Positions 23,511-36,119 are shown, counted from the stretch's first letter. The stretch is DNA of 64,000 nt from Lojkania enalia (GCA_010094045.1 ML986579.1:313015-377014), one strand, 5' to 3'. Translations and numbers: made by a program. The notes: generated by a model from the sequence alone, not told the origin.

Positions 23511-23580
23511 AATTTCCGGCGCCTGCATTCGAACCCGCCATCACCTGCTTAGAATCTAGTGCTCTCTTGACTAAATCCCA
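23511..23580 (-). pseudogene. tRNA-like relic with A- and B-box-like sequences
   Basis: On the minus strand the segment reads like a tRNA: TAGTCAAGAGAG resembles an A box, GGTTCGAAT (plus coordinates 23527-23535) is a perfect B-box core, and a TCT (Arg) triplet at 23553-23551 sits where an anticodon would be. The acceptor ends do not pair, the anticodon stem is weak, and the T stem is mispaired, so it cannot be a working tRNA. A tRNA pseudogene or the head of a tRNA-derived SINE are the two readings. Confidence 0.35.
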
Positions 23581-23583
23581 ATG

Positions 23584-24057
23584 CTAGCATGTAGCATCCG
23601 AGGTGAGCTGAGGGGAGTATTGTTGCCTGCCCACTGGGAGACCTAGATCGTCAAACAGGGTGGGGAGCCATGACTGTTTGGAGCCGGTCTCCATGGATTG
23701 CAATTGAGCCCGCTGCTTCAGCATATTAGCAATAGGAAAATCTGCCCCGGCCCTTCTCATCCGCATTTTCTTGGTGAGCTCACTCAAGAGTTATAGCTCC
23801 CATCGGCATGACGTTCTTGGAGCGTTCTCCTTCCGAGCTCTGATAGAAGTTGTGCTCTTTCCTTGCAAAATTCTGCCATATGTACTCCAGTTCGGTGGAT
23901 AGTCTGATTCTGAATTTCTCTAGCTCCTCAAGTGCCGCTGCATAGCCTGTGTTCCAGTAATATCCGGGTTCTGTAGATTCACCCTGTCACCGCTCTTTTG
24001 ATTGCATTCATCAAACCACGTCGAGTCAAAAACTAGGAGGGTGGTCGGATTCGGCAT
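23584..24057 (-). pseudogene. Frame-broken gene, unknown family
   Basis: Three consecutive minus-strand segments read as protein but in different frames. The first starts at an ATG at 24057 and runs to about 23985; the second runs on in another frame to a stop near 23786; the third covers 23787-23584 and ends at a TAG. Each looks like natural protein (rich in Glu, Lys and aromatic residues, for example STELEYIWQNFARKEHN and SWLPTLFDDLG). No splice signals fit the two junctions, so two frameshifts are the simplest reading. An open segment at 24284-24060 on the same strand might be a 5' part. No family was recognised. Confidence 0.4.
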
Positions 24058-24828
24058 AACTAACCTTGGCTCGAAGTTTGCTCAAACTTGCAAACCATCT
24101 TTTTACAAAATGTCGATGAACAAATAGAAAGAGAAGTTATATATGCTTGCACTCCTTTCACCGCCTCCGTCCTTACCCGTGCATGTTGGAGCTGCACCAG
24201 GGACGATTGTTGATTGTGGAAGTTATGGAATTGGGGCCCTCCCACAATGGAACCGAATTCGAAGCCAACATATATCGACTCCACAAAGCATTGCTACAAA
24301 CTTACCTGTTTACGCCACAGATGGAAGGAAGGTCACCAGTTGCGCATTTCCTGAAACAGCTAGAATACCAGTCCATAAGCCTGCGAGTATGTACGCTGGT
24401 CGGGTATTTTGCACGATTTCACTTGCTGGTAGAGACTCAACAGGCCTAGCACACCGGGGATGTTATCCTTGGCCTAAGGGCCGTCAGTATTTCAGCGCCC
24501 AAGGCGAAGAAAGAAGCCTTGACCTACCGGTACAAATAGATGCACTATCTTTGGTGATTAGGTCTCAGAATGTATTATGATCAACTGCGATCCATCAGGA
24601 AGTAAACACGAAAACGCGCGTTCTAGCCTTGCAACGAAGACGGCTTAGCTACGTAGCACGAAGGACGCATGCCAAGGATGACAATGGCTAAAACAAACTT
24701 CTAGCTGTCTAATACGATCTAGATCCTACCGCTAGCGTAGTGCTAGGATGAATGAATACTCACTTTTGGCCTTAAGAAATCTCTACATAATCGTTTATTT
24801 TCTACTTATTTGTATCAGAATTCAAGTC
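24058..24828. other. Gene-poor spacer left of tRNA-Pro
   Basis: 771 bp with overlapping open frames on the plus strand (24143-24580 and 24147-24449) and one on the minus strand; none shows a motif or supported splicing. They may be remnants belonging with the broken gene at 23584-24057. Confidence 0.4.
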
Positions 24829-24924
24829 GGTCTTGTGGTCTAGTGGTATGATTCTCGCTTAGGGTCTTGTGACAAAACCTGAGCTGCTTGCGAGAGGCCC
24901 CGCGTTCGAATCGCGGCAAGACCC
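24829..24924 (+). tRNA. tRNA-Pro (anticodon AGG) with a 24-nt intron
   Basis: The acceptor stem GGTCTTG pairs with CAAGACC, leaving C24924 as discriminator base. The anticodon stem CTCGC/GCGAG encloses the loop TTAGGGT with anticodon AGG at 24861-24863. An intron of 24 nt (24865-24888) interrupts the loop after position 37, the standard site for nuclear tRNA introns. The T arm CCGCG-TTCGAAT-CGCGG is perfect and contains the B box. It reads CCU and, after A34-to-inosine editing, CCC and CCA. Confidence 0.93.
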
Positions 24925-24932
24925 GATTACGA

Positions 24933-24939
24933 TTTTTTT
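24933..24939 (+). terminator. Pol III terminator of tRNA-Pro
   Basis: A run of seven T beginning nine bases after the tRNA end, the usual RNA polymerase III stop. Confidence 0.8.
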
Positions 24940-26679
24940 CTCTCCACTTTGGGAGAGATGTGCAAGGGATTTGTCAGTTTGTAATAATAACCCTCGTCGA
25001 AAATTATTTTTGGTCCACTAGTTATGGAATACTCACCTGATGGTTGAATCGCGCTTCATTTAACGCTAGTATAATTTAGATGCGATAAAAGACTCATCAA
25101 GTGACCTAGCTAATCTTGAAAAGCCATTTCCCACAGTCTCATTCGTTTAGGAACTGTATATAGCCGGCAATTGTGCCACTGACTACCACTTGAAGCCACC
25201 ATCCACACCCCCCTTGCCACCAACATCCCCAAAAACCCAAACCCGCTTACTCATAGCATCCCTTCCTCTACTCATTCTCGCCTATACTCCCCCCTCCCGC
25301 CCCTGCCCCACCCTAAAACCCCTAGATTCCCATCTTACATCAATCTCACATCATCATACTTCATGCCTTCTGCGCCATCCACCCAAAACCACTATCGCAC
25401 GCTATACTTTTCGCGAGTAAATATATATATATATATATATATAAACCTCTAGCCAAGCATAGCGCTGAAACCCCTTTCCTTATTCCCCCCCCCTGAACTA
25501 ACAAGCGCTTGCTAAAGCGGCGCCTAAATACGTGGCAAGCACTACAGCCGCAACCACAGCTTACAGCCGCAGCTACTTAGACCGTTAAGGCTACAGTGTC
25601 CTTTATGCCATACCATGCCATGCCTTGCTATGCCCTTCGGCCGTCGGACCCCACGACATTTCGGCGCCAAGCGAACTGGCTGAGCTCGTTCGGCAAATAC
25701 CTGCGGGTATAGGAGAGGAGGCTCGAATAGCTGAAGCATTGCAAGGATTTCCATGTACATATTTATTATTATATCTACGGTGATATACACAGCTTGGATA
25801 AAATTCCCACATTTCAACCCAATCATAGGCAAATTACAATCCTCTACATTCCAAGCTTCGACTTCCTATCCACAAGCCCCTGTCCTACATGAAGATAGAT
25901 AGAATTATCATATTCAAACAGGGGGTATATATAATGTATGAAATTACGGGAGGGGGTATAAACATAATAGTAAGGTAGCTCGCGCCCATGTCTGACAATT
26001 TGATCCCATCCTGGTAGGTCTAAATAATAGTAGTACAAAAGCCACGACTCACTTTGCCCGTGAGAATGGTTTTATCCGCAAAAACAGTGCCATAGAAAAT
26101 TCAAAACTCCGCCCAAGGATTTGTTTGACATAGGTCGAGTATGCAAAAAATTCCGCATTATGCAGACGGAGCTTTGCTATTCACGCGCTACCCCAAATCA
26201 ACGAAAAGCCACCAAACGCCATGTGGAAAAACAAGGCAAAAGGGAAATCTTTCTCCAAGGGAGAAAAACCGAAAAGTTAGGAAATTTTTCATCTGTTGCC
26301 AGCCTACATGCCAGCAACATTGGAATGAAGACGATGTTTTCTGACACATACTGTTTTTAGTTCATCATGGATCCGTGTTGCCTAAATAAGACAAACTCCT
26401 TCTCCAACAAGAATCGCCACTAGACAATCCTTCTGTATGCGCAGTTTTGGAAACGGGCTGCCGGATTGATTGTTCGTGTAGACGTCCTGTAACGGTAGTG
26501 TGAATCTCATTGCGTCCTTTTCTGAACGTTGCATTGAAAAAAAAAAAAAAAAGATCTAAAGCGATGTCGCCGAAATGAAAGAAACCGGATTATTAGAGAG
26601 TAGAACCCTCTCAAGAGTTTGCGCACGCGTTATTCTTATAGAACCTCCTTCGCAAGCGAAACGATCAGCTCTGGGTTTA
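24940..26679. other. Gene-poor region
   Basis: 1.74 kb with no supported gene. It contains an (AT)n microsatellite (25421-25442), a poly-A stretch near 26537-26552, and the 3' flank of the minus-strand gene that ends at 26680. Open frames here begin at non-ATG codons. Confidence 0.5.
25421..25442. repeat. (AT)11 microsatellite
   Basis: Eleven perfect AT units in intergenic DNA. Confidence 0.95.
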
Positions 26680-29600
26680 TTATGAAGTAATAGTCGACGC
26701 GGCCTGAACCGTCTGCGAGGAGTCAGCTGTCGATTGCGGTGCTGGAGCGCCATTCTCCTGTGGCTCCGACGGTTGTCGTGGTCCCTCATGATTGGCGGCA
26801 TCATGGTATTGGCTATCGCGACCGGAGTTTTCACTCCCACCGCTCAGCGACTGGGCTTCGTCATCGGCATGGTCCGAACGATCCATGTCTGCGTCTCCGT
26901 CGCTGCGGCCACCCTCCGGAGTTTGAGAATCAGGAATTCGGCGTTCCTCAATCTGCTCCCTTTTGATTTCGAGCGGCGAATGCGGTGCATTCTGCTGATG
27001 GTGGTGGTGGTGGTAGTGATGATGCTGACCTCGAGGGTGTGCTGTATGATCCTGATCGTGCTCAAATACCTTCCTGGAGTAGTCGTGTTCTTTTCTCGAT
27101 TCTTCTACCCCGCCAGGAAACATCTTGCCCATAATCTGGTGATGCTTTTTCTGAACACTCCTCGTCAGATTCTGTCCGTCAGGGCCAAATGCGGTAGGGC
27201 TCGGTGTGTCAGCGTCCATGCTCGTCGCATGTTGAAGATTGGAGATGCTAGGCGTGGGGGTGAACGATCGGTCCGTGGACTTTTGCTCTTCCTTCCGCGC
27301 ATGGACCTTGCGGAGATTCGCAGCAGAGGATTGCGAACGCATATCTGGCCTGCCATCTTTGCGAATGAGGATTCCGTCTGCATTGCGAGTGGGCTTCGTT
27401 CGAGTCTTCTTTGTATGCGCATAGGGATCGGCTGGCAGACCAATATGGCTGATGCCTGGTGTTACGCCTTGTAGTCCCAGACTGATAGCTCGACCACTGG
27501 AGCTCGAAGGGCGAGAGACACGTGACGCGCCGCCCCCACCGCCGCTCCCACGACGAAGGATTCCGCGACCTGAACGCGCGGCATGGTTATAGAATCCATC
27601 TGGGCTGGTTTGGGATTCTGCAATGCCTTGCCAATCCTCTCTTTCCCATTCTGGAGTTCCAAGATGCACTTGAGCTGGAATGCTCTTGCGTCCACGCCCA
27701 CCTCGGCTTCCGGGTCCTCCGCCACGGCCCCGACCTCTTGGCGTTCGATGCTCTATGATGCGTTGAGACTCAGGTCGCCAGCTATCGTCTGAAGGAGCGT
27801 CTTGCGTGTTGTATGGGGGGTAGGCTGCATGCTGCGAAGCGAGGGTAGATTCAGGGATGGAATCTCGGGAATGTTGAGACGGGAGAGAGTGGGTATGGGG
27901 TGGGATCCTTGACTCGGAATCATCTGTATCCATTTGGTCGTATACGATGTGTTGTTGATGCGGAGTCGCCTGTTGAGAGCTGCCGAAGGCAACCCGCGGC
28001 TCGATTGGAGCAAGCTTGGGCCGCTTGGGGGATCCAACAGGTTCACCGATGGGATCGTGTGGGTCGTCGACGCCATTGGGAAGAGATCGTTTCGCACTCG
28101 TATTGACTGTGACCCACCCACTTTGGGCCTGTGCTGGCTCAGCCCTCTGAGACACTTCTGGGGTAGCGGTAGAGTGATTGCCATGAGAATGGAAGGATGC
28201 GGGCCTCTGAGCAGGGTGGATAGGAGTGCTGATATGAGGAACAGTTGATGGAGTGGTGTGGTAAGAAGGTACGGTATGCGAAGAGTGTGCAGAATGTGCG
28301 GAAGGCTCTCGCGGCGATGGAAATGGGTGCGAACCTGACTGGAGAGATGGGGCTCCGGCCGCAGCTTCTTCAAGCCGCTGGATCTTGTTCTTCATGATCT
28401 CGATGGTGATCTTCAACGTGTCGACCTCGTTCACCTTTTGGGAAACCACAGACACCTGAGCAGCCATGAGCTCAAGAGCCGAGTCCTGAGCGGAAACTGA
28501 CTGTCCGGGAATGCCCTGTCCATTTGCGCGTGCGGCCGCCTGCACGTCGCGGGAAAGCGTCTCCAGGAGCTCGCGAATACCTCGCATCTCGTGCTGCAGT
28601 CTTCCAATGGCATCGTCCACTCTCCTGAGCTCTGAGCTCTGGTGGTGTAATTGGCCCTGTACATCTCTGCTGAAATCCTCCTGCTGCTTGACCGACTCTT
28701 CGAAGCGACGCATATCCCGGCCATGGATCATCAGGGCACCGCTGTTCTGTGAGATCTGGGTCTGCAGCCGCTCAATGGCATCAAGCTGGACGTCCTGTGG
28801 CGGCCGGGGATAGTACTGACCGTTTTGGCGATGTTGCTCGGAGGGCGAGTGCGAGTGCGGGTGCGGGTGCGACACCACTGGCGGGAGCTCCCGCGTGCGA
28901 TTGGCCAGGCCGGCGCTGCCCTCCGTGGACGGTGGTTGCACATACGGCACATCGTGCACCGGCTTCACGCCTGGCGACGGCGACGGCAACGGCAATGGGT
29001 TGCTAGGCGACTTTTGCAGTGGCAGCGAATGCACTGGCGGGAGCGGGGCTCCTGGAGAAGACCTAATTGGCGGCGGTGGTGGTGGCAGTGACGGACGGTT
29101 GGCCTCAACCTGCTGGACTGGCTGGACTGGCTGGTGGTGGTGATGATGGGCGTCGTGATGTTGGCTCTGCTGGCTCTGCTGGTTCTGCTGCTGCTGCTCG
29201 TGATGGTGGTGCGGATGAGGGGGAGGTGCTGGTTGTGCTGGTGGTGGTGGTGGTGGTAGTAGTAGTGGACCCGACGGTGGGGGTGGTGGTTGGGATGCAT
29301 GCGGCGGGCGCGTGTCGACCTCCATGTCGTCTGCGTCGTCTGCTGATGGGCGAATTACTGGAACGGGCGACGACGGCTCGGAATCATCAACGGGCAGCGG
29401 ATCGGGCACTGCTGGGTCGACCTGGGGCTCTACAACGCTGGTCTGGTTCGGCGCGAGCTCGCATCGCAGCTCGATGCGGGGCAGCTTGAAGAAGTCGCGG
29501 CCGCTGGATCATGCAAAATATATACGTTAGCCAGCGAGCATACTCACGAAACGCACGAGATGCTGGCTTGATTATGGCCGCTCGACCTGTTAATACTCGA

Positions 29601-30655
29601 TGCAGGCGGTGCGCATGCAACACCCCGGCAGCCCAGCGCCACACGGCGGGTCGCGCATCAGTGATCGGTCCAGGCAAAGGACAGACCAGCCAGGCTCGCA
29701 GCCAAAGAGAAAAAAGGCCGACGCCAGATGTGCAACACTCCACGACTTGCACGAGACAGACGGCGGTAGCGGCGACAAGAACAGCAGTAGCAGCAGGAGA
29801 GGAGACGTACCGGAAAGATTGCTTGCTCGGGGGCACATCGAGCGCAGTGAAGCCGAGAGTATCGCTGCAGCTGGGGCAGGCCAGCGGCTGGATCAGACTG
29901 CGAGGGGGGGCGTGTCAGTAAAGTAAAAAAGACAAAAGAAACCAGCGCGCATGCGGACAGGCGGGTTTAATAGATGATAAATGTATAGTGTGGAAATTAT
30001 TTGGGGTGAGGCCGATTAGTGCAGACGCGCTTAAAAAATTAAAATACCATGTCCCAATTGATTGGTGCCGGGATAAGCTCATAAATGCTAGGGGAATATC
30101 GAACGCTCGACTGGGAAAGGGAACAACTGTGCGACGACGCAAAAAAGGGTTCGGCTTCAGGCTGCTCTCAGGGCTGTTTTCGGGGCTAGGGTAGGGTTGC
30201 AGAGCTTACCATCCATCTATATCCGTGCCCATGGACGCTGCCGTCTGCTTCCCATGCGGCCTAAGCTTGCTATTGTACGACCCGAGCAGCGTTGGGAGGT
30301 AGTAGGTGCCCGTGACCTGGTGCCACGAGTTGTAGAACTCGCCCACACGCCCACCACAGTTCTTGCACATGCCCGTCGTCGACTTGCTGCCGCTGCTGCT
30401 TTTGCTCCTCTCCGGGATATCGATCATCTCGACGACATCATCATCAATTTTCTTCTTTTTCTTCTTCTTTGCAACGGCGGCCCCATAGTCGACTTCGCTG
30501 CTACGCCTAGCATCAACACGGTCCTCATTGCGCTGCTCCTGATCCACGATGACCGTAGACGCCGCGCGAGGTGCAGAGCGTCGTTGCTGCTGCTGCTGCT
30601 GCTGCTGCACGGCAGCCGTGTCACTAATACGAGAACGTCTCCTCGTCCCCGCCAT
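26680..30655 (-). CDS. Large protein with Mis18/Yippee-like zinc domain and coiled coil
   Basis: Exons 30655-30210, 29897-29811 and 29503-26680 join in phase (1118 residues). The ATG at 30655 is preferred because the longer frame begins with GTG. Order: polyQ (17-24), a seven-Lys tract (63-69), then C97-x2-C100 and C156-x2-C159 with the context GCLIQPLACPSC...LGF and a following FFKLPRIEL strand. This spacing and flanking pattern match the beta-tent zinc domain of Mis18 and Yippee proteins. A Pro/His/Gln-rich stretch follows, then a coiled coil (about 417-504), an Arg/Gly AT-hook-like segment (about 760-785) and a basic block (about 880-915). Mis18 also pairs its zinc domain with a C-terminal helix, but is about 200 residues long. 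The introns (312 and 307 nt) are the longest in the window. Function inferred only: chromatin or centromere-linked. Confidence 0.7.
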
Positions 30656-32486
30656 CTGGAGCTCAATTGGGCCTGGCTGAGATGGCACCCAAGGGTTGCA
30701 AGCGTCTCTAGGACCTAATCATAAAAAAAAAAAAAAATAGGCCCGGCGAAGATCAGAGATGACTGTTGTGGCGATGGAAATAGCAGTTCAGCGTCAGATT
30801 GAGCCCTGCCAATTTCGTTGCCCTGCAAGTGAGCGGGGACTGCTGTTGCTACTTCTGCACCGGCGCCTCTCTGTTAACGACGCAATCGAGCCGCTGACGA
30901 AGGAACAGGAGTGCGTGCGTGCTGTGCTGTGCTGCACTGCAAGACGTGTAAGCCGACAGGAACTAGGAGCGACTGCCGGCGGCGGTCGATCAGTCGAATG
31001 CCACACCGTTTCAGGTGTGCGGCGACCTTGTCTCGATTCTTCTTGCGCGCGGCGCGCTGGGCCAGCAAATGGTCTAAAGTCGAGGGGTCTGGCTGGCTGG
31101 CTGGCTGGCTGGCTAGGTTGCCGGAGGGGGCTGAAAGGCTGGAGGCCGTTGGGATCGGGACTGTGGGCTGTAGGGAAGACCCAGGGAACTACCAGGGCAA
31201 AAAAGACAAGGAAGAAGCGTCTGGTAGGCGAGCGAGCGTGAGAGGGAAAGGGCGTCGAAGTCAATAATTTAGCAGAGAATATTCCATGTTTAGTCTTCCT
31301 CGCTACGTGCTTTTTACCCAGCACGGCCTAGTTTCACTATTAGATAGATGCATTCTATTACGAAAGCCGCTTTATGTCGCTCAAGCTACGACGCCCTCTC
31401 GCCGGACATTCAGGCCAGATCCCTTTTTGGCTCTAGATACTCTATCTCTACCCACTTGCCACTCTAGCCATCCTCCGTGAATGGTACACTGTACCGGGAG
31501 CCCTATCAGCGTCATCGTTAGTCGTCTGCCGCGCCATGTTCCCTTGCGGCCGCCCGTCTGCTCTCCCGTTCTCCGTCAACGACTTGCCACGGCGGTTTTA
31601 TGACTTATGCTTTGCTATTCGCGCACCCAGCCAGTCACAGGTTGTATCACCGCGCCTATGATAGCAGTTAATAATAATTCACGAGGCCCAATAATGCCTG
31701 AGTCTTAGTGCAGCACGTATTGACGATGACCGACCCAACACGAATCGTGCTTCGTAGATTTGCCCGCAGCCGATGCTATCTTCGGCCAGACGCAGCAAAT
31801 TAGCTCTCTCATTTAGCATTGCGCTGCCCCAGAAGCAGGAATCTGGCGGCGCCCCAATTCATTCGTTCATTGCCCCTCCCGCTCCCCTCTGCTGCTGCCA
31901 TCACTCCTGGTAATAACATCGTCATTCATCTAGGTACCTATTTCCTGTCCTGTCCTGCTGCAGCTAGTCACTCCAAGTATCTGCGCATCCCGACTGTGGC
32001 GCGGGATACGCCGTGATTTGCCTTGTGAGCCCAGCTCCCCTAGCCAATAATAGCCCTACGCTAGATTAATCCACCAGCGCAAGGGACTACCCTACAGGGA
32101 TCTTACTTTGCACGTCAATGAGAGTTTCACAATCTGGAAATGGCGGCACCCGCTTAAGTTATGACACTGGCGCATCTGAGGCCTAAATCTATTTATTCTT
32201 TATTGTACGCCCGCGTTTCAATTCGCTTGCCTCCATCATTTTTGCCTCATGACTGCATCAAGCCGAGGCCAGTGCAGCGATACAACTGCTGTGCCAGCCA
32301 AGCTATCCTCGTAATGCCCTACCCTCTACCCTGTCCTCTATCGGCCGAGACAGCGTCTAAAGCGGGACTGTATAGTGTGCTGCGTGCACCTATTCCCATG
32401 AACAATCGCAAGCCAATCCAGCTTGAAACAGTGTGCCACTAAACTTCGGACCAAATCGTAGTACAAGTGAGACACAAATAATACAC
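30656..32486. other. Intergenic region between two minus-strand genes
   Basis: 1.83 kb, no supported gene. It should hold the promoter and leader of the Mis18-like gene (which begins at 30655) and the 3' flank of rex1. A poly-A run (about 30722-30736) and a GGCT repeat (31091-31114) are present. Overlapping open frames on both strands at 30760-31320 show no motifs. Confidence 0.5.
31091..31114. repeat. (GGCT)6 microsatellite
   Basis: Six perfect tetranucleotide units upstream of the Mis18-like gene. Confidence 0.95.
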
Positions 32487-34944
32487 TCACTTAACCACAA
32501 CGAATCCAATTCCCTCTCGGGCAGTCTTGCACGCCTGTGAGAGGGCTTGCATTTCCGTATCCGTCCACTTGACGCTCAGGTTATCCCAATTCTTCGTCTG
32601 ATACTCACGTTGATACTGTTGACGCATTGCCTGTAGGCGATGCATTTCTCGAGGGTCGCCGGTTCCGCTGTACACAATAAATGCGGTGCCGCGTGGCAAG
32701 GACTCATGGATCTTGGCGATGTCTTTGACTGTTCTAGCCACGGCATCACCGAGGTCAGATGCACTGAGGTCTACGTCTTCGACACTCGAGACGCCTAACC
32801 GTGTCAACGCACTCTGTCGAACGGCCTCCTCGTCAGCGGCCTTTGCAGTCTGCCACCAGCCTCGGGCGAGTTCGAGTTCGCGGAGTCGACCCCATATGAA
32901 ATCTATTTCCCCGTACTTATGGTCCTGCTCTGTAACAAGCCCTTTCGCCGCACTCTCGATTCCTTCAACAACTTCTTGATCGCTTTTACAATGCATAGCC
33001 AGGCTGGCTTGATTACCATATCCATGCGTTGATTCTTTCCAGTCGATCACTGCTCCTGTCTTGTGTTTCGAACTATAATCGAACCACCTTTTTGGGGCTT
33101 CAACCCTAGCCAGTCTCTTAAAGATAGGCTCCATATTCATGTCGCCACTTCCCCATTGCGGGCCACGCTCACACTTTTGCTTTATCAAGTCCAGACAGGC
33201 TCGTGCATCCTCCACGCTATCGTGTCCGCCAACACCCTTTTGGATCTCTTTCGAGAGGTACTTTTGCGCAAGGAATTTCAGGGACTGCTTGTACGGTGAA
33301 CCTCGGGGATGGGGATAGAGAATGCTAGTATCAGCTAAGAAAGGGTGTGTAATCTTAAGAGCATTGAGATCCGAACTGAGCGAATGTCCAACAAGGATAG
33401 TCTGCGGAGTCAAATGTGCCATTAATTTCTTTTGCACCTCCGAGAGAGTGGTTGTGACATCTCGAAGCATGGCCGCTGTGATACCGGAGTACCTAAAGAA
33501 GTTAGCGCAAATTAAAGCCAGCTAAAATGGTACACATACTGCGTAAGATAGTCCTTGATGGGTGCATCGGGCTTGACTAGTTCATCCATGACGACTTTTC
33601 CGTCCCAGTCAACCACACTGACACGTGAAAGCACAAGTGTGCCGTCCTCCGCCTTGCACATCTCACAATCAACGACAAGGACAGTTCTTCCGACCGTTAC
33701 GCTGCCCTGCTCAATCTCCTCTTCCGGGACGTTACCCTCTTCGAGACTCTCAACACTGCTGTCAACCCAGCCATCCTCTACAGCCTGCCCAGCTCCCTTT
33801 CGCCTCTCGCTAGCAACTTGCTTCGCTTCTGGAGTGCTAAACCAAACAGGATGGACCACAAAATCATACTCTTGCTGCTCAACTTGGCTCGCAAGATACT
33901 TGGTGATCGCTGTGGGCTTGCTTTGGAAACGTCTAGAATTGACCGGAATCGGACCTTTGTGGTTTGTGTCTTTCTTCATCTCCTTTCCTTGATGATTCCT
34001 TGGAATTGGAGATGTCAGCATCGCAGAAATTGGCGAATACACCCTAGAATATTGACCGCCATTGTGATCGCAACTCCCCATAATGGGCCAAACATGGGAA
34101 AATATGTCCGAAAGAGGTCTAAGCGCATCAGGTATTTGATCAGACTTGAGCTTGATCGGGTAATAGTTATCGGGTGTGATTCGCAAGCGCTTCGTGTTGT
34201 TCTGCAGCATTTTGATTCTGTCTACAGTTAGTCCATCAACTAGCAGAGGTCTCCATCCTCCATATACTAGGAGTCTTACTGCGTTCCTCCTGTAAACATG
34301 TCAAGTTCCAACCCAGGAACCATAACCACAACAACTCGACGGATACCACGGCGGTTTGTCACAGCTACCCACTGAGGACCCAGACCATCTGCCAGCAAAT
34401 ACAGCACAAGGGATTGTAGATCAGCGATTTTGAGGTGACTGTAAAGCCGAGCGTGGTTGGCGAATTCGATAGCAGGATAGATGCCACGTTCCTTGGGTTG
34501 TTTTTTAGGTTTCTTGTCGCGCCCGATGATATATTTCGAATTGGAAAATCGGTTGGCAGGCAGAGGCGGTTTGCGTGATTTAGGAGTCCGCTCATTGGGA
34601 TTGTCTTGCTTGGTCGCAAACGGATTGACTCGTGACGGCTGCAAAGAGAGCTGCGATTCGCACTCCTCGTCGCCCTCGACATTGCCCTCATTCTTCTGTT
34701 CGGGCCATGAGTTAGTAACGTTAACTTCTGAGCGACTTAGAGAAGGAGTGCCACTATCGCGTATCTCTATAGGCTTTTGCTTCTTGTCCGTGTGACGGAC
34801 CGTTGTTGCAACGCTCCCCTCATGCGCAGTGGTCGCGGTGACGCTCTGATCTGGACCGTTAGAACGGCTGCGCATCTTTCGCTTGCCTATAGTGCTGGGC
34901 GGGACTGTGGGCGAATCACTGCCATCATTGTCTTCGATGCCCAT
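32487..34944 (-). CDS. rex1: Rex1/Rnh70-type 3'-5' RNA exonuclease
   Basis: Exons 34944-34280, 34217-33540 and 33492-32487 give 782 residues; introns are 62 and 47 nt. The DEDDh exonuclease motifs are complete: D405-C-E407-M (Exo I), G-H-S-L-S-S-D with His484 and Asp489 (Exo II), and H538-D-S-V-E-D543-A-R (Exo III). The N-terminal 400 residues are basic and Ser-rich, then carry a conserved region (LKIADLQSLVLYLL to GLELDMF) typical of Rex1 rather than the short Rex3 and Rex4. The yeast protein trims 5S rRNA and tRNA precursors in the nucleus. The last codons precede a sequence that also looks like a GTGAGT donor, so a further C-terminal exon cannot be excluded. Confidence 0.88.
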
Positions 34945-36119
34945 CGCTGGTTGCTGCTGTGAAACCGATTGCTCCTCACGAACGCAAGGGTCGGGCCGAT
35001 GCCGTAATCTGCAGTGTTAGAACGGTACTATTTCTATCGCTTGCCTATACCTGATGGCTGAATACCCAGATGTGGGCCGACAATGGAGCGCCGTAGTGTG
35101 TCGTTGTTCTGCGGCTTGACGTTGTCGAGCTCTTTGGGGTGATGGAGGGGAAATAATTTACAGCCCTACCTCGGTGCCTAATCAGATCCTGCATTAGCGG
35201 ACTTGGCAAAAAAGCTTCGCAACGGCCATGTCTTCGCTTCTGCCTTGGAAACACCAACTTTAGACCACCACGTTCTAGATAGGAACTGATTCATTGATTC
35301 ATCTTTGCTTAGTTCCAGGATTTTTTATTCATCGAATATGCTGGCCAAGGCATTATATCTTTTATCCAAAAAAAAAAAAAAAAGCGCACCCAAATTCTCA
35401 TCTTTGTCTCAAACCCGCAGCGTTCTTGAATCTACACACAGAGCTAGACTCAGAGGGATTACTCAATGTTGTGGTATTTGATAGACTACTCATATGCCAT
35501 ATATAGATTAAGACCCTAGAAGTGGCCTTAAACTAGTAAACATACTCTTATGGGTTACCGCTATCAGATATTTACTGTGTATCGGCGGATAACCAACGTC
35601 TACAATTAAACGAGTTTTATTTTTTGAGCGCGATTAGCACTTACTCAAAATAGCTGCATCTTCACGCTCAAGTAGAATAGGAGATTCGATTAGCCTTCGC
35701 GAAGTGTTATAAGGTATCCCCCACGCCTGAAATTACAGTAGAAAGGAGTTCAGGCGAACCCGCAATTAGGGCTCCAGACGGTCCTATGATAATATAGTTG
35801 CTATTTTAGAAAAACAGTTGATGGCTACTCGACTAAATAGAAAAAATTCTTTACTACATCCTATCTTTCCTATTTGCAAGAACCGTTAATTAATCTTTCC
35901 TCTCAGAAACTCGTAGTTTAGTTTTCCAATCAAGGACCACGGCAATAATTACTTCAATTCTAGAACATCCTCATTCCCAATACTCAACATTTTATTTATT
36001 ACTCAGCCTTCCCTTTACTACATACCTTTAGATATGTCAACGGTAGAGAAACAATGATACAGATGGGGATTCGACTGAGGTAGCGCTTAAGGATATGTCG
36101 TCAAGGTTTTTTCTGATTT
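34945..36119. other. Intergenic, AT-rich
   Basis: 1.18 kb: the rex1 promoter side, a poly-A run (about 35369-35383) and AT-rich DNA without open frames of note. Confidence 0.5.

Noticed and set aside
24143..24580. Plus-strand frame of 145 codons
   Set aside because: Overlaps another frame of similar length; no family, no splice support. May be a relic but not annotated as a gene.
26734..27474. Plus-strand frame of 246 codons
   Set aside because: Antisense to the low-complexity coding exon of the Mis18-like gene; no domain.
30656..30688. Longer start at 30688 for the Mis18-like gene
   Set aside because: That codon is GTG; the ATG at 30655 has a good context.
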